A stretch of DNA of 64,000 bases, taken from Rubrivivax sp963788035 (lineage in GTDB: Bacteria; Pseudomonadota; Gammaproteobacteria; Burkholderiales; Burkholderiaceae_C). Positions 8,621-16,752 of this stretch are shown here, piece by piece. The translations under genes and the position numbers were made by a program. Position 1 is the first letter of the stretch. Each line of letters starts with the position of its first letter. The notes beneath the pieces were generated by a model that ran no database searches, was not told the DNA's origin, and was given only the letters and a program-made list of their open reading frames with translations. The stretch spans positions 372,001 through 436,000 of the forward strand of contig CAWBFC010000005.1 in the NCBI GenBank assembly GCA_963788035.1. The letters run 5' to 3'.

Positions 8621-9592
8621 ATGCCTGCGCCTAGCCGCCCGCTGATCGTCCGCCTGCGCAACTGGGTCGGCGACGTCACGCTCGCGGTGCCGCTGCTGCA
8701 GCGCCTGCACGACGCGGGCTACGCCTTGCAACTGGTGGGCAAGGGCTGGGCGAAAGAGCTGCTTGCGGGCCACGGCTGGCCGGTGCACAGCCTGCCCGCG
8801 GGCACGCGCGAGCGCATCACGCTGCTGCGGCGGCTGCGCGCCGCCGCGCTCGCCGAAGACCCCGGCTTCACGCGGCGCCTGAACGCGCTGTGCCTGCCCG
8901 ATTCTTTCTCCAGCGCGCTGGAATTCCGCCTTGCCGGCCTGCGCGCCCTGGGCCACGCCTGGGAAGGCCGCAGCCTGCTGCTGGGCCGCGCCGTGCCGCG
9001 CCAACGCGGCCTGCACGAACTGCGCGTCTACTGGCAGTTGGGCGATGCACTGCTGCAGGCCGCGGCCGAAGCGCCGGCGCAGATCGGCCTGCGCGTCAGC
9101 GCCCAGCACGCCGAGGCCGCGCGTGCGCTGCGCGCCGCGCACGGCCTGGGCGCCGGCAGCCTTTTCATTTGCCCCTTCGCCGGCGGCACCTGGTCGGGCC
9201 AGGACAAGACCTGGCCCGCCTTCCCCGAGTTCGCCGCCGAGGTGCTGCCGCGCTACGGCCGCGCCGTGGTGGTGTGCCCCGGCCCGGGCGAAGAGGCCGA
9301 GGCACAGGCGCGATTTGCCAGCGCCACGGTGCTGCCGGGCGTGAAGCTCGGCACCTACGCGGCCCTGCTGCAGGAAGCCGCGCTGATGGTCTCCAACGAC
9401 ACCGGGCCGGGCCACATCGCCGCGGCCGTGGGCACGCCGCTGGTCTCGGTGATGGGGCCGAGCGACCCGCGCCTGTGGCAACCCTGGGGCGCCGGCGTGC
9501 AGGTGGTGCAGCCGGCGCCTGGCGGTGCGGCCTGGCCGACCGTCGCCCAGGTGCAGGCGGCTGTGGAAAGCGCCCTGGTTAGCGGGCGCTGA
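8621..9592 (+). CDS. glycosyltransferase family 9 (heptosyltransferase-like)
   Basis: A 323-residue GT-B glycosyltransferase related to WaaF/RfaF. The N-terminal acceptor half begins PLIVRLRNWVGDVTLAVPLL, and the donor half has PFAGGTWSGQDKTWP and then VSNDTGPGHIAAAVGTPLV, the classic family 9 nucleotide-sugar signature near residue 260. It probably adds a heptose or another ADP/NDP-sugar to the LPS inner core, but the exact substrate cannot be read from sequence. The frame opens at 8579, the same base as the divergent DUF4254 start. The ATG at 8621 was chosen because the family N-terminus starts there; an ATG at 8597 is also possible. waaC lies close by on the other strand. Confidence 0.85.
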   Translation: MPAPSRPLIVRLRNWVGDVTLAVPLLQRLHDAGYALQLVGKGWAKELLAGHGWPVHSLPAGTRERITLLRRLRAAALAEDPGFTRRLNALCLPDSFSSALEFRLAGLRALGHAWEGRSLLLGRAVPRQRGLHELRVYWQLGDALLQAAAEAPAQIGLRVSAQHAEAARALRAAHGLGAGSLFICPFAGGTWSGQDKTWPAFPEFAAEVLPRYGRAVVVCPGPGEEAEAQARFASATVLPGVKLGTYAALLQEAALMVSNDTGPGHIAAAVGTPLVSVMGPSDPRLWQPWGAGVQVVQPAPGGAAWPTVAQVQAAVESALVSGR

Positions 9593-9694
9593 GGCCCGGC
9601 CCGGACGCCGTCCCCCGCCCGGGGGTGCCAAAGGCCACCGCCGACCGGGGGCCCCCGCCTTGCCCCGCCGCGGGGGACAGACGGGTCCGGCCCC
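9593..9694. repeat. GC-rich inverted repeat (REP-like element)
   Basis: Immediately after the GT9 stop codon lies a roughly 100-base palindromic element. Outer arms at 9596-9616 and 9671-9692 pair imperfectly (GGCCCGGAC...GTCCCCCG against CGGGGGAC...GTCCGGCC). An inner pair of CCCGGGGG and CCGGGGGCCCCCG blocks can fold separately. It resembles the intergenic hairpin repeats common in Comamonadaceae chromosomes and could also end transcription. Confidence 0.5.
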
Positions 9695-9795
9695 GCTGCG
9701 AAGAATGCGTTCCAGCCCGAAGCGAATTCAACGCAAGACGCAGACGCCCAGGGCCTGAAACCCCTCAGCAACCCCCTCATCCAGGAGCTTTCACC

Positions 9796-10143
9796 ATGAT
9801 CCGCAACTTCATCACCAGCCTCGCCATCGCGCTGTTCAGCCTCAACGCCTTCGCCGCGGTGGACGCCAACCAGGCCACGCGCGCCGACCTCGAAACCGTC
9901 AAGGGCATCGGCCCGGGGCTGTCGGCCAAGATCGTCGATGCGCGCAAGACCGGCGCCTTCAAAGACTGGAACGACCTCGTCGAGCGTGTCGGTGGCATCG
10001 GCCCGGGCAATGCCGCTCGTTTTTCGCAGGCCGGCCTGACGGTGGGCGGCGGCACCTTCGACGCCAAGGCCATGCCGGCGCCGGCGGAGAAGAAGGAAGC
10101 CAAGGTCAAGAAGGCAGACAAGGCCGCCAAGGCAGGCGAGTGA
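9796..10143 (+). CDS. exported ComEA-type helix-hairpin-helix protein
   Basis: A 115-residue protein with a cleavable signal peptide (residues 1 to about 20, cut near LNAFA-AVDAN). A ComEA-like double helix-hairpin-helix domain follows (VKGIGPGLSAKIVDARK and VERVGGIGPGNAARF). The tail, from about residue 90, is a Lys/Ala/Glu-rich disordered segment (repeated KK/AK units). Such domains bind double-stranded DNA non-specifically; ComEA proteins do so in the periplasm during natural transformation. No other competence gene is adjacent, so a DNA-uptake role is inference. The frame extends upstream to 9625, but the ATG at 9796 has a good AGGAG eight bases ahead and exposes the signal peptide. Confidence 0.85.
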   Translation: MIRNFITSLAIALFSLNAFAAVDANQATRADLETVKGIGPGLSAKIVDARKTGAFKDWNDLVERVGGIGPGNAARFSQAGLTVGGGTFDAKAMPAPAEKKEAKVKKADKAAKAGE

Positions 10144-10224
10144 ACTCGCGTGCCGGGGTGCCCGCCCGGCCCGAACCTGCTGCTGCCACCGCTCCGGGAA
10201 CGACCGCCCCTGCGGCCCGCGGCG

Positions 10225-11472
10225 TCAAGGCAGCAGCAGGTCGGGCTCCCCGGGCTCGGCCCGGCGGCGCCCGGCGGCCAGGGTGTCCCAGCCGAAGAAG
10301 CGCAGCACCTCGTCGCGCCGCGCTTCGGTGTCGGCCTCGCCCAAGGCGATGAGTTCCTGCGTGTAAGGCGCCTCGAACAGCAGGTAGCTCGCCAGCGCGG
10401 CGCCGCGCGCCTGCGTGCCCTGGCCACCCACCCCCACGCCACGCAAGAGGCCGCGCACCGGGGCCGGCAGCGCGCCGAGGTGGCGCGAAGCGATGTCGTC
10501 CAGGCGCTGCGAGGGCGAGATCACCAGGGTCTCCAGCGGCCGCAGCGGCGTGTCGGCCAGCGCTGAATCGGGCAGCAGCGCCAGCGTGCGGTTGATGCGC
10601 TTCATGCGCTCCACATCCACCGCCAGCGCGTCGAGAAAGATGCTCGACATCGCGTGGCCGGCGATCTGCGCCAGCGTCGGGTAGCCCGCGGCCTCGACAT
10701 GCCGCCCCACGGGCTCTTGCATGCGCCCCACGCCCACGATGAACAGGCGCTGCGCGCCAAGATGCACGGCCGGTGACAGCGGCGCGGTCTGGCGCATCGA
10801 GCCATCGCCGAACCAGCCGCCTTCCTGCGCGCTGTCGATGCGTGTGGCCGGGAACACGAAGGGAATCGCCGACGAGGCCAGCAGATGGGCCTGCGTCAGC
10901 CTTGCCGGCACGGCCTGGCGCTGCGAGCGCTGCCACGGCGTGATGGCGCGGGCGGCCTCGTAAAAGGTGTAGTGCTCGCCGCTGCTGTAGCTGCTGGCGG
11001 TGACGGCCAGGGCCTGCAGATGCCCCTGGGCCAGCATCAGCGGCAGGCGGTCCAGCGGTACCAGCCTTTGCAGCAGCTCGGCCAGCGGGCTGTTGTCGAG
11101 CAGTGACTTCGGGCGCGCGCGCCGCCAGCGCGCTATCACCCAACCCAGCGACACCATGGTCAGCCACTGCGCGCCCGAGCGGATGACGCCCAGCGAATCG
11201 GCGCGGTACACCTGATCGGCGTGGAAGTTCTGCCAGACCTTGGCCACGACGTCGACCGCCGCCTCGAAACGGTCGGCCTGGCAGGCCAGCGCAGCGGCGT
11301 TGATGGCACCGGCCGAGGTGCCGCAGATGACGCCGAAGGGGTTGTTCTGCCGCGCCAGCGGCCCCAGGGTCTGGCGCCGCATGCGGGCCAGCGCCTTGAG
11401 CACCCCCACCTGGTAGGCGGCGCGGGCCCCGCCGCCGCTCAAGACCAGGGCTGTGAGGGGCGTCTCATGCAT
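10225..11472 (-). CDS. patatin-like phospholipase
   Basis: A 415-residue lipid acyl hydrolase of the patatin family. It has the oxyanion loop SGGGARAAYQVG at residues 12-23, the nucleophile motif GTSAG near residue 52 (Ser in GxSxG), and the partner Asp in GDGSMRQ near residue 223, completing the Ser-Asp dyad. There is no signal peptide, so it is probably cytosolic or membrane-associated. The C-terminal part (about residues 300-415) is not recognised. It converges with the helix-hairpin-helix gene. A 17-base imperfect inverted repeat (10172-10188 with 10229-10245) spans its stop codon. Substrate preference cannot be told. Confidence 0.88.
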   Translation of the reverse strand: MHETPLTALVLSGGGARAAYQVGVLKALARMRRQTLGPLARQNNPFGVICGTSAGAINAAALACQADRFEAAVDVVAKVWQNFHADQVYRADSLGVIRSGAQWLTMVSLGWVIARWRRARPKSLLDNSPLAELLQRLVPLDRLPLMLAQGHLQALAVTASSYSSGEHYTFYEAARAITPWQRSQRQAVPARLTQAHLLASSAIPFVFPATRIDSAQEGGWFGDGSMRQTAPLSPAVHLGAQRLFIVGVGRMQEPVGRHVEAAGYPTLAQIAGHAMSSIFLDALAVDVERMKRINRTLALLPDSALADTPLRPLETLVISPSQRLDDIASRHLGALPAPVRGLLRGVGVGGQGTQARGAALASYLLFEAPYTQELIALGEADTEARRDEVLRFFGWDTLAAGRRRAEPGEPDLLLP

Positions 11473-11525
11473 GCCCCGACTCTAGCGCCAGCCCGCACAC
11501 CCGCCGGGGCCTGGGCTCAGCCGCT

Positions 11526-12002
11526 TCAGTCGCGGTCCTTGCCCTTGCCGTGGCCGCGATCGCCGTGTTTGTGATCGTTCTTGTCGTGGCCCTTGCCACG
11601 GCCACGGTGATCGTCGTCATGGTCACGCCCGCCACGGCGCACCTTCTGGTCGTACCAGTCGTGCCGCACGAAGTACACCGGCACACCGCAGGCGTTGTAG
11701 TCGCGGCAATGCTTTTTCCAGTCTTTGCGGTGGCCGGGCGGCACCCACAGGTAGACCGGTTGCACGCGCACCTCCTGCACCGGGCGCTGCACGATGACGG
11801 GCTGCGCGACGATGACCTGCGGTTGCGGGAAACGCCCGATGTCGATGCGACCGTAGACACCCGGCTGGCTGATGCCGATGGAGACGCCCACATCAACATC
11901 GGCGGCCTGGGCCGGGGCCACCGCGATGAGCGCTGCGCAGGCCGTGAGCACGGTGGCAAGGCCGGCGCGCAGCGCGGCGGGGGTGGCAAGCAAGTGCTTC
12001 AT
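11526..12002 (-). CDS. secreted protein with His/Asp/Lys/Arg-rich tail
   Basis: A 158-residue protein of unknown function. It starts with a signal peptide (cleavage near AQA-ADVDVG, about residue 34). A short core follows (VGVSIGISQPGVYGRIDIG, then valine/proline-rich VYLWVPPGHRKDWKKHC). The last 36 residues or so are made almost only of Arg, Lys, Asp, His and Gly, which could bind metal ions or polyanions. Two cysteines in the core (KHCRDYNACG) could form a disulfide in the periplasm. The ATG at 12002 was chosen because TGGAG lies upstream and the signal peptide begins there; the frame is open to 12347 but overlaps dnaE. Similar small proteins are known as hypotheticals in related genera. 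Confidence 0.75.
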   Translation of the reverse strand: MKHLLATPAALRAGLATVLTACAALIAVAPAQAADVDVGVSIGISQPGVYGRIDIGRFPQPQVIVAQPVIVQRPVQEVRVQPVYLWVPPGHRKDWKKHCRDYNACGVPVYFVRHDWYDQKVRRGGRDHDDDHRGRGKGHDKNDHKHGDRGHGKGKDRD

Positions 12003-12078
12003 GAGCAGACTCCAGGGTTCAACACAGACCGTGTGTACCTCAACAACGGCTGGGGTTCCCGCCGCGGCGACCTTGGTT

Positions 12079-15000
12079 TCATTCGTACACAACCGCAGCC
12101 TGCCCCTGGGCCAGGCTGCGCCAGCGGCCCAGCGCCTCGTCGCAGGGCCAGAAGCGTGCGTCGTCACCGAGGTCGATCTCAGCCACCGCCCTCCCGCGCT
12201 GCAGCTGCAGGCGGATGGGCAGGCCTTGCACGAGTTCGCCGTGTTCACCGTCCACCCGCCGTGCCGGCCACAGGCGCAGCACGTCGGCCACGGGCGGTGG
12301 CGCCCCGGCGCCCAGTTGCACGGCCAGGTGGCGGCCGAAACGTGCACGCGCTGCGGGCAGGTCCCACACCTGCGTCACGTTCAGCCGCAGGCCGCCGCCG
12401 AAGCGGTCGGGCTGCACCTTGCCCTGCACCAGCAGCAGCGTGTCTTCGGCCATCAGTTCGCGGCGCTCGGCGAAGATTTCGTCCTGCGCCACCGCTTCCA
12501 CGGCCTCGGTGCCGTCGTCGAGCTTGAAGATCACCACCTTGCCGCGCATGCCGTTGACGCTGCGCGGGTCGGTGACGATGCCGGCCAGCAGCTGGGGCTC
12601 GCGGCTGTCCACCAGCTCGGCGATGGGCCGGCGCGCGAAACGGCGCACCTCGTCCTTCCAGGCGTCGAAGAGGTGGCCCGAGAGGTAGAAGCCGATCGCT
12701 GTTTTTTCCTGCACCAGGCGTTCGCGCACGTCCCAGGCGGGCACGGCCACCAGCGCCGGCTCTTGCGTGCTGCTGCCGTGGCTGTCGCCCATGTCGAACA
12801 GGCCCACCTGCAGCGCGTTGGCGTCCTGCGTGTCGGCCCATTCGAAGGCCAGGCCCACGCTGGCCAGCGTGCTGGCGCGGTCGGGGTGCAGCAGGTCGAA
12901 AGCACCGGCTTTCACCAGCGCTTCCACCGCACGTTTGTTCACCGCCTTGCGGTCGACCCGCGCACAAAAATCGAAGAGGCTGTGGAAGGGCCCGCCGCCG
13001 GCGCCCGCGTGGGCACCCAGGCCCTCGCGCGCCGCCACGATGGCCTCGATGGCGCCCTGCCCCGTGCCCTTCACCGCGGCCAGGCCGTAGCGGATGGTCT
13101 TGTCGTCCACCGGCTCGAAGCGCGCGGTACCGCGGTTCACATCGGGCGGCTGGAAGCTGATGCCGAAGAGCTTGGCATCGGCCAGTAACACCTTGAGTTT
13201 GTCGGTGTTGTCGGCTTCGATGGTCATGTTGGCGGCATAGAACTCCGCCGTGCAGTGCACCTTGATCCAGGCCGTGTGGTAGGCCAGCAGTGAATAAGCC
13301 GCGGCATGGCTCTTGTTGAAGCCGTAGCCCGCGAACTTCTCCATCAGGTCGAAGACCTCATCGGCCTTCTCGGGCGCGATGTTCAGCTTGGCCGCACCTT
13401 CGCGGAAGATGCCGCGGTGCTTGGCCATCTCTTCGGCCTTCTTCTTGCCCATGGCGCGGCGCAAGAGGTCGGCGCCGCCCAGGCTGTAGCCGCCCAGCAC
13501 CTGCGCGGCCTGCATCACCTGCTCTTGGTAGACAAAGATGCCATAGGTTTCATCGAGCACCGGGCCCAGCAGCGGGTGCGGGTAGACGATGTCTTCCTTG
13601 CCGTTCTTGCGCGCGCAGAAGCTCGGGATGTTCTCCATCGGCCCGGGCCGGAACATGGCGTTCAGCGCGATCAGGTCTTCCAGGCGGCTGGGCTTGGCCT
13701 CGCGCAGCATGCCCTGCATGCCGCGGCTTTCAAACTGGAACACGGCTTCGGTCAGGCCGTCGCTGAAGAGCTTGTAGACACGCGCGTCGTTCAGCGGCAG
13801 CTTCTCGTATTCGAAGTCGGCCAGCTTGGGCCGGCGCTGGCGGATGTAGGTGCGGGCCAGCTCCAGGATGGTGAGCGTGGCCAGGCCCAGGAAGTCGAAC
13901 TTCACCAGGCCGATGGCCTCGACGTCGTCCTTGTCGTACTGGCTCACAGCACTGTCGCTGCCGGGCTGCTGGTAGAGCGGGCAGAAGTCGGTGATCTTGC
14001 CCGGCGCGATCAGCACGCCGCCGGCGTGCATGCCGACGTTGCGCACCAGGCCTTCCACCCGTATGGCCAGGCTCAGCAGCTCGGCCACCTCTTCTTCGGC
14101 CTTCTCGCGCTGCTCGAGCTCGGGCACCTCTTCACGCACGTAGATGACGCCGCCGTCCTTGTCTTTCGGGTCGGCGGGCACGGGCGCCAGCGTGTAGGTC
14201 TTGCCGGGCAGGCCGGGCACCAGCTTGGCCACGCTGTCCACATGCCCGTAGCCCATGCCCAGCACACGCCCCACGTCGCGCAGCGCGGCCTTGCTGGCCA
14301 TGGTGCCGAAGGTGGCGATCTGGCTCACGGCCTCGCGGCCGTACTTGTCTTTCACGTACTCGATGACGCGGTCGCGGTTGCCTTGGCAGAAGTCGATGTC
14401 GAAGTCGGGCATCGACACCCGCTCGGGGTTCAGGAAACGTTCGAAGAGCAGCTTGTAGTACAGCGGGTCGAGGTCGGTGATGAAGAGCGCATAGGCCACC
14501 AGCGAACCTGCGCCCGAACCCCGGCCCGGGCCCACCGGGCAGCCGTTGGCCTTGGCCCAGACGATGAAGTCAGAAACGATGAGGAAGTAGCCCGGGAAGC
14601 CCATCTTGATGATGGTGCCGAGCTCGAACTCCAGCCTTTCCACGTAGCGCGGGCGTTCCTTGTCGCGCTGCGCTTCGTCGGGGAAGAGCGCCAGCAGCCG
14701 CTTCTCCAGCCCCTCGTGCGAGAGCTGGCGGAAGTAGGCGTCCATGGGCAAACGCGTGCCATCGGCCTGCAGCGGCGTCGGGAAATCGGGCAGCTGCGGC
14801 TTGCCCAGCACCAGCGTGAGGTGGCAGCGCCGCGCGATCTCCAGCGTGTTCTCCAGCGCTGAAGGCAGGTCGGCAAAGAGCGAGCGCATCTCGGCCGCGG
14901 TCTTGAAGTGCTGGTCGCGCGTGAAACGTTTGATGCGGCGCGGGTTGGCCAGGGTTTCGCCCTCGGCGATGCACACACGCGCTTCGTGGGCGTCGAAATC

Positions 15001-15627
15001 GTCGGCTTCCAGAAACTGGATGGGGTGCGTGGCCACCAGCGGCAGCTGCAGCTGCGCGGCCAGCGGCGCGGCGGCGCGCACATGGGCCTCGTTGGTGGGC
15101 AGGCCGGCGCGCTGCACCTCCAGGTAGAAGCGGCCCGGGAACAGCCCGGCCAGCTTGTGCGCCACCATCGCGGCGCGTTCGGTGTCGCCGGCCAGCAGGG
15201 CCATGCCCACCGCCCCGAGGTCGGCACCGCTCAGCGCGATCAGGCCTTCGCCCAGGGTCTCGAACCACTCCCACTTCAGCCAGGCCTGGTTGCGCTGCAC
15301 ATTGCCCACCCAGGCGCGCGCCAGCAGTTCGCTCAGGTTCAGGTAACCCTGCTTGTTCTGCACCAGCAGCAGCAGGCGGCTGGCCTGTTTTTCACCGCCG
15401 GTCAGCGCCGCCTGGGGCTCCAGCAGCACGTCGGCGCCGATGAGCGGCTGCACGCCCTTGCCGCGGCAGGCGCTGTAGAACTTGACGGCGCCGAAGAGGT
15501 TGTTCAGGTCGGTGATGGCCAGCGCGGGCTGGCCGTCCTGGCGCGCGGCGGCGGCAGCGTCGCTGATGCGCAAGCTGCCATCGACGACGGAATATTCGGT
15601 GTGGGTGCGCAGGTGGACGAAGCTCAT
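12079..15627 (-). CDS. dnaE: DNA polymerase III alpha subunit (replicative)
   Basis: The 1182-residue catalytic subunit of the replicative polymerase. An N-terminal PHP domain begins at once (FVHLRTHTEYSVVDG). The polymerase core has GPGRGSGAGSLVAYAL and the catalytic aspartates in MPDFDIDFCQGNRD near residue 408, then the fingers region (GMHAGGVLIAPG), a helix-hairpin-helix segment and a C-terminal OB domain. The length fits E. coli DnaE (1160). The start ATG sits nine bases after a TAGAAT-like -10 hexamer on the same strand, with the divergent hydrolase gene 72 bases away. A second, error-prone DnaE-type polymerase occurs at the other end of this window, so the two can be told apart by motif: DFDIDFCQGNRD here, DIDIDFEHQRRE there. 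Confidence 0.97.
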   Translation of the reverse strand: MSFVHLRTHTEYSVVDGSLRISDAAAAARQDGQPALAITDLNNLFGAVKFYSACRGKGVQPLIGADVLLEPQAALTGGEKQASRLLLLVQNKQGYLNLSELLARAWVGNVQRNQAWLKWEWFETLGEGLIALSGADLGAVGMALLAGDTERAAMVAHKLAGLFPGRFYLEVQRAGLPTNEAHVRAAAPLAAQLQLPLVATHPIQFLEADDFDAHEARVCIAEGETLANPRRIKRFTRDQHFKTAAEMRSLFADLPSALENTLEIARRCHLTLVLGKPQLPDFPTPLQADGTRLPMDAYFRQLSHEGLEKRLLALFPDEAQRDKERPRYVERLEFELGTIIKMGFPGYFLIVSDFIVWAKANGCPVGPGRGSGAGSLVAYALFITDLDPLYYKLLFERFLNPERVSMPDFDIDFCQGNRDRVIEYVKDKYGREAVSQIATFGTMASKAALRDVGRVLGMGYGHVDSVAKLVPGLPGKTYTLAPVPADPKDKDGGVIYVREEVPELEQREKAEEEVAELLSLAIRVEGLVRNVGMHAGGVLIAPGKITDFCPLYQQPGSDSAVSQYDKDDVEAIGLVKFDFLGLATLTILELARTYIRQRRPKLADFEYEKLPLNDARVYKLFSDGLTEAVFQFESRGMQGMLREAKPSRLEDLIALNAMFRPGPMENIPSFCARKNGKEDIVYPHPLLGPVLDETYGIFVYQEQVMQAAQVLGGYSLGGADLLRRAMGKKKAEEMAKHRGIFREGAAKLNIAPEKADEVFDLMEKFAGYGFNKSHAAAYSLLAYHTAWIKVHCTAEFYAANMTIEADNTDKLKVLLADAKLFGISFQPPDVNRGTARFEPVDDKTIRYGLAAVKGTGQGAIEAIVAAREGLGAHAGAGGGPFHSLFDFCARVDRKAVNKRAVEALVKAGAFDLLHPDRASTLASVGLAFEWADTQDANALQVGLFDMGDSHGSSTQEPALVAVPAWDVRERLVQEKTAIGFYLSGHLFDAWKDEVRRFARRPIAELVDSREPQLLAGIVTDPRSVNGMRGKVVIFKLDDGTEAVEAVAQDEIFAERRELMAEDTLLLVQGKVQPDRFGGGLRLNVTQVWDLPAARARFGRHLAVQLGAGAPPPVADVLRLWPARRVDGEHGELVQGLPIRLQLQRGRAVAEIDLGDDARFWPCDEALGRWRSLAQGQAAVVYE

Positions 15628-15633
15628 CGCGGC

Positions 15634-15661
15634 ATTCTAGAGAGCCCCCCCTGCCTAGAAT
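15634..15661. promoter_or_regulatory. mirror-image -10 hexamers between dnaE and the hydrolase gene
   Basis: TAGAAT occurs on the minus strand (15634-15639) pointing at dnaE and on the plus strand (15656-15661) pointing at the hydrolase gene. The arms are an inverted pair with a C-rich spacer. The dnaE copy would give a start site at or next to the start codon. Recognisable -35 hexamers are weak, so these are tentative promoter elements. Confidence 0.35.
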
Positions 15662-15698
15662 GCGCCGCAGTCCTGGCAGCAACGAGAACGGCGCGACG

Positions 15699-16667
15699 AT
15701 GGTGATGTGGGTGCAGCGGGCCGTGGGGCTGCTCTTGATCCTGAGCGCCATCGCGCTGGCCTTGCTGCGTGCGCCCGATGTGCCGGCCGAAGGCCTGGTG
15801 GCGCGCTGGGCGCCGGCGCCGTCGGACTTCATCGACGTGAAAGGCCAGACCGTGCACTTCCGTGACGAAGGCCCGCGCCACGACGGGGCGGCCGGCACGC
15901 CGCCGCCGCTGCTGCTGATCCACGGCACCTCGTCCAGCCTGCACACCTGGGAGGGCTGGGCCCGGGCGCTGAAGGGCCAACGGCGTGTCATCAGCTTCGA
16001 CCTGCCGGGCTTCGGCCTCACCGGGCCTTTCGAGGGCGCCTACGAGCGCGACAACTACCACGGCGACGTCTATGCGCGCTTCGTGCTCGACCTGCTGGAC
16101 AGCCTGAAGCTGCAGCAGGTGGTGATCGCCGGCAACTCGCTGGGCGGCGAGGTGGCCTGGCGCACCGCCGTGATGGCGCCGCAACGCGTGGCCGGGCTGG
16201 TGCTGGTGGACGCGGTGGGCCCGCGTTTCACCCCGCAGGCGGTGCCGCTGGCCTTTCAGCTGGCGCGCGTGCCGGTGCTGGGCCGGCTGGGCGAGTTCGC
16301 GCTCTCCAAAGGGCTGGTGGCCGAGGGGCTGCACAGCGTGTACGGCGACCCTGCCCGTGTCACCGACGCCCTCATCGACCGCCACTACGAGCTGGCGCTG
16401 CGCGAAGGCAACCGCCGCGCCTTGGGCCTGCGTGTGCGGCAGATGGTCAATGGCGAACACGAAGAGCGCATCAACACGGTCAGCACGCCCACGCTGCTGC
16501 TCTGGGGCTCGCGCGACCGCCTCGTGCCGCCCAGCGTCGGGCAAGACTTCGCGCGCCGCATCGCCGGCAGCCAGCTGGTGGTGCTGGAAGGCCTGGGCCA
16601 CGTGCCGCAGGAAGAAGACCCGGCGCGCAGCGTGGTGCCGGTGAAAACCTTCCTCGGGCCACGCTGA
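15699..16667 (+). CDS. membrane-anchored alpha/beta hydrolase
   Basis: A 322-residue serine hydrolase. An uncleaved hydrophobic N-terminal segment (residues about 6-25) should anchor it in the inner membrane with the domain in the periplasm. The alpha/beta-hydrolase fold follows: oxyanion loop LLIHGTSSS, nucleophile elbow GNSLGGE (Ser, about residue 154), acid in WGSRDRLVP, and His in LEGLGHVPQEEDP. The cap region lies between the nucleophile and the acid. It belongs to the broad esterase/epoxide-hydrolase-like group, and no specific substrate can be assigned. The ATG at 15699 was chosen over an upstream alternative because it precedes the membrane segment directly. It is divergent from dnaE. 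Confidence 0.82.
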   Translation: MVMWVQRAVGLLLILSAIALALLRAPDVPAEGLVARWAPAPSDFIDVKGQTVHFRDEGPRHDGAAGTPPPLLLIHGTSSSLHTWEGWARALKGQRRVISFDLPGFGLTGPFEGAYERDNYHGDVYARFVLDLLDSLKLQQVVIAGNSLGGEVAWRTAVMAPQRVAGLVLVDAVGPRFTPQAVPLAFQLARVPVLGRLGEFALSKGLVAEGLHSVYGDPARVTDALIDRHYELALREGNRRALGLRVRQMVNGEHEERINTVSTPTLLLWGSRDRLVPPSVGQDFARRIAGSQLVVLEGLGHVPQEEDPARSVVPVKTFLGPR

Positions 16668-16752
16668 AGCAGCCCCGAAAGCCAGAACAGCGCCCTTTCC
16701 CACCCCCAGCTCGGGCCTTGGCCGCGCGGCAGCGGCCCCAGCATGCCGGGGG

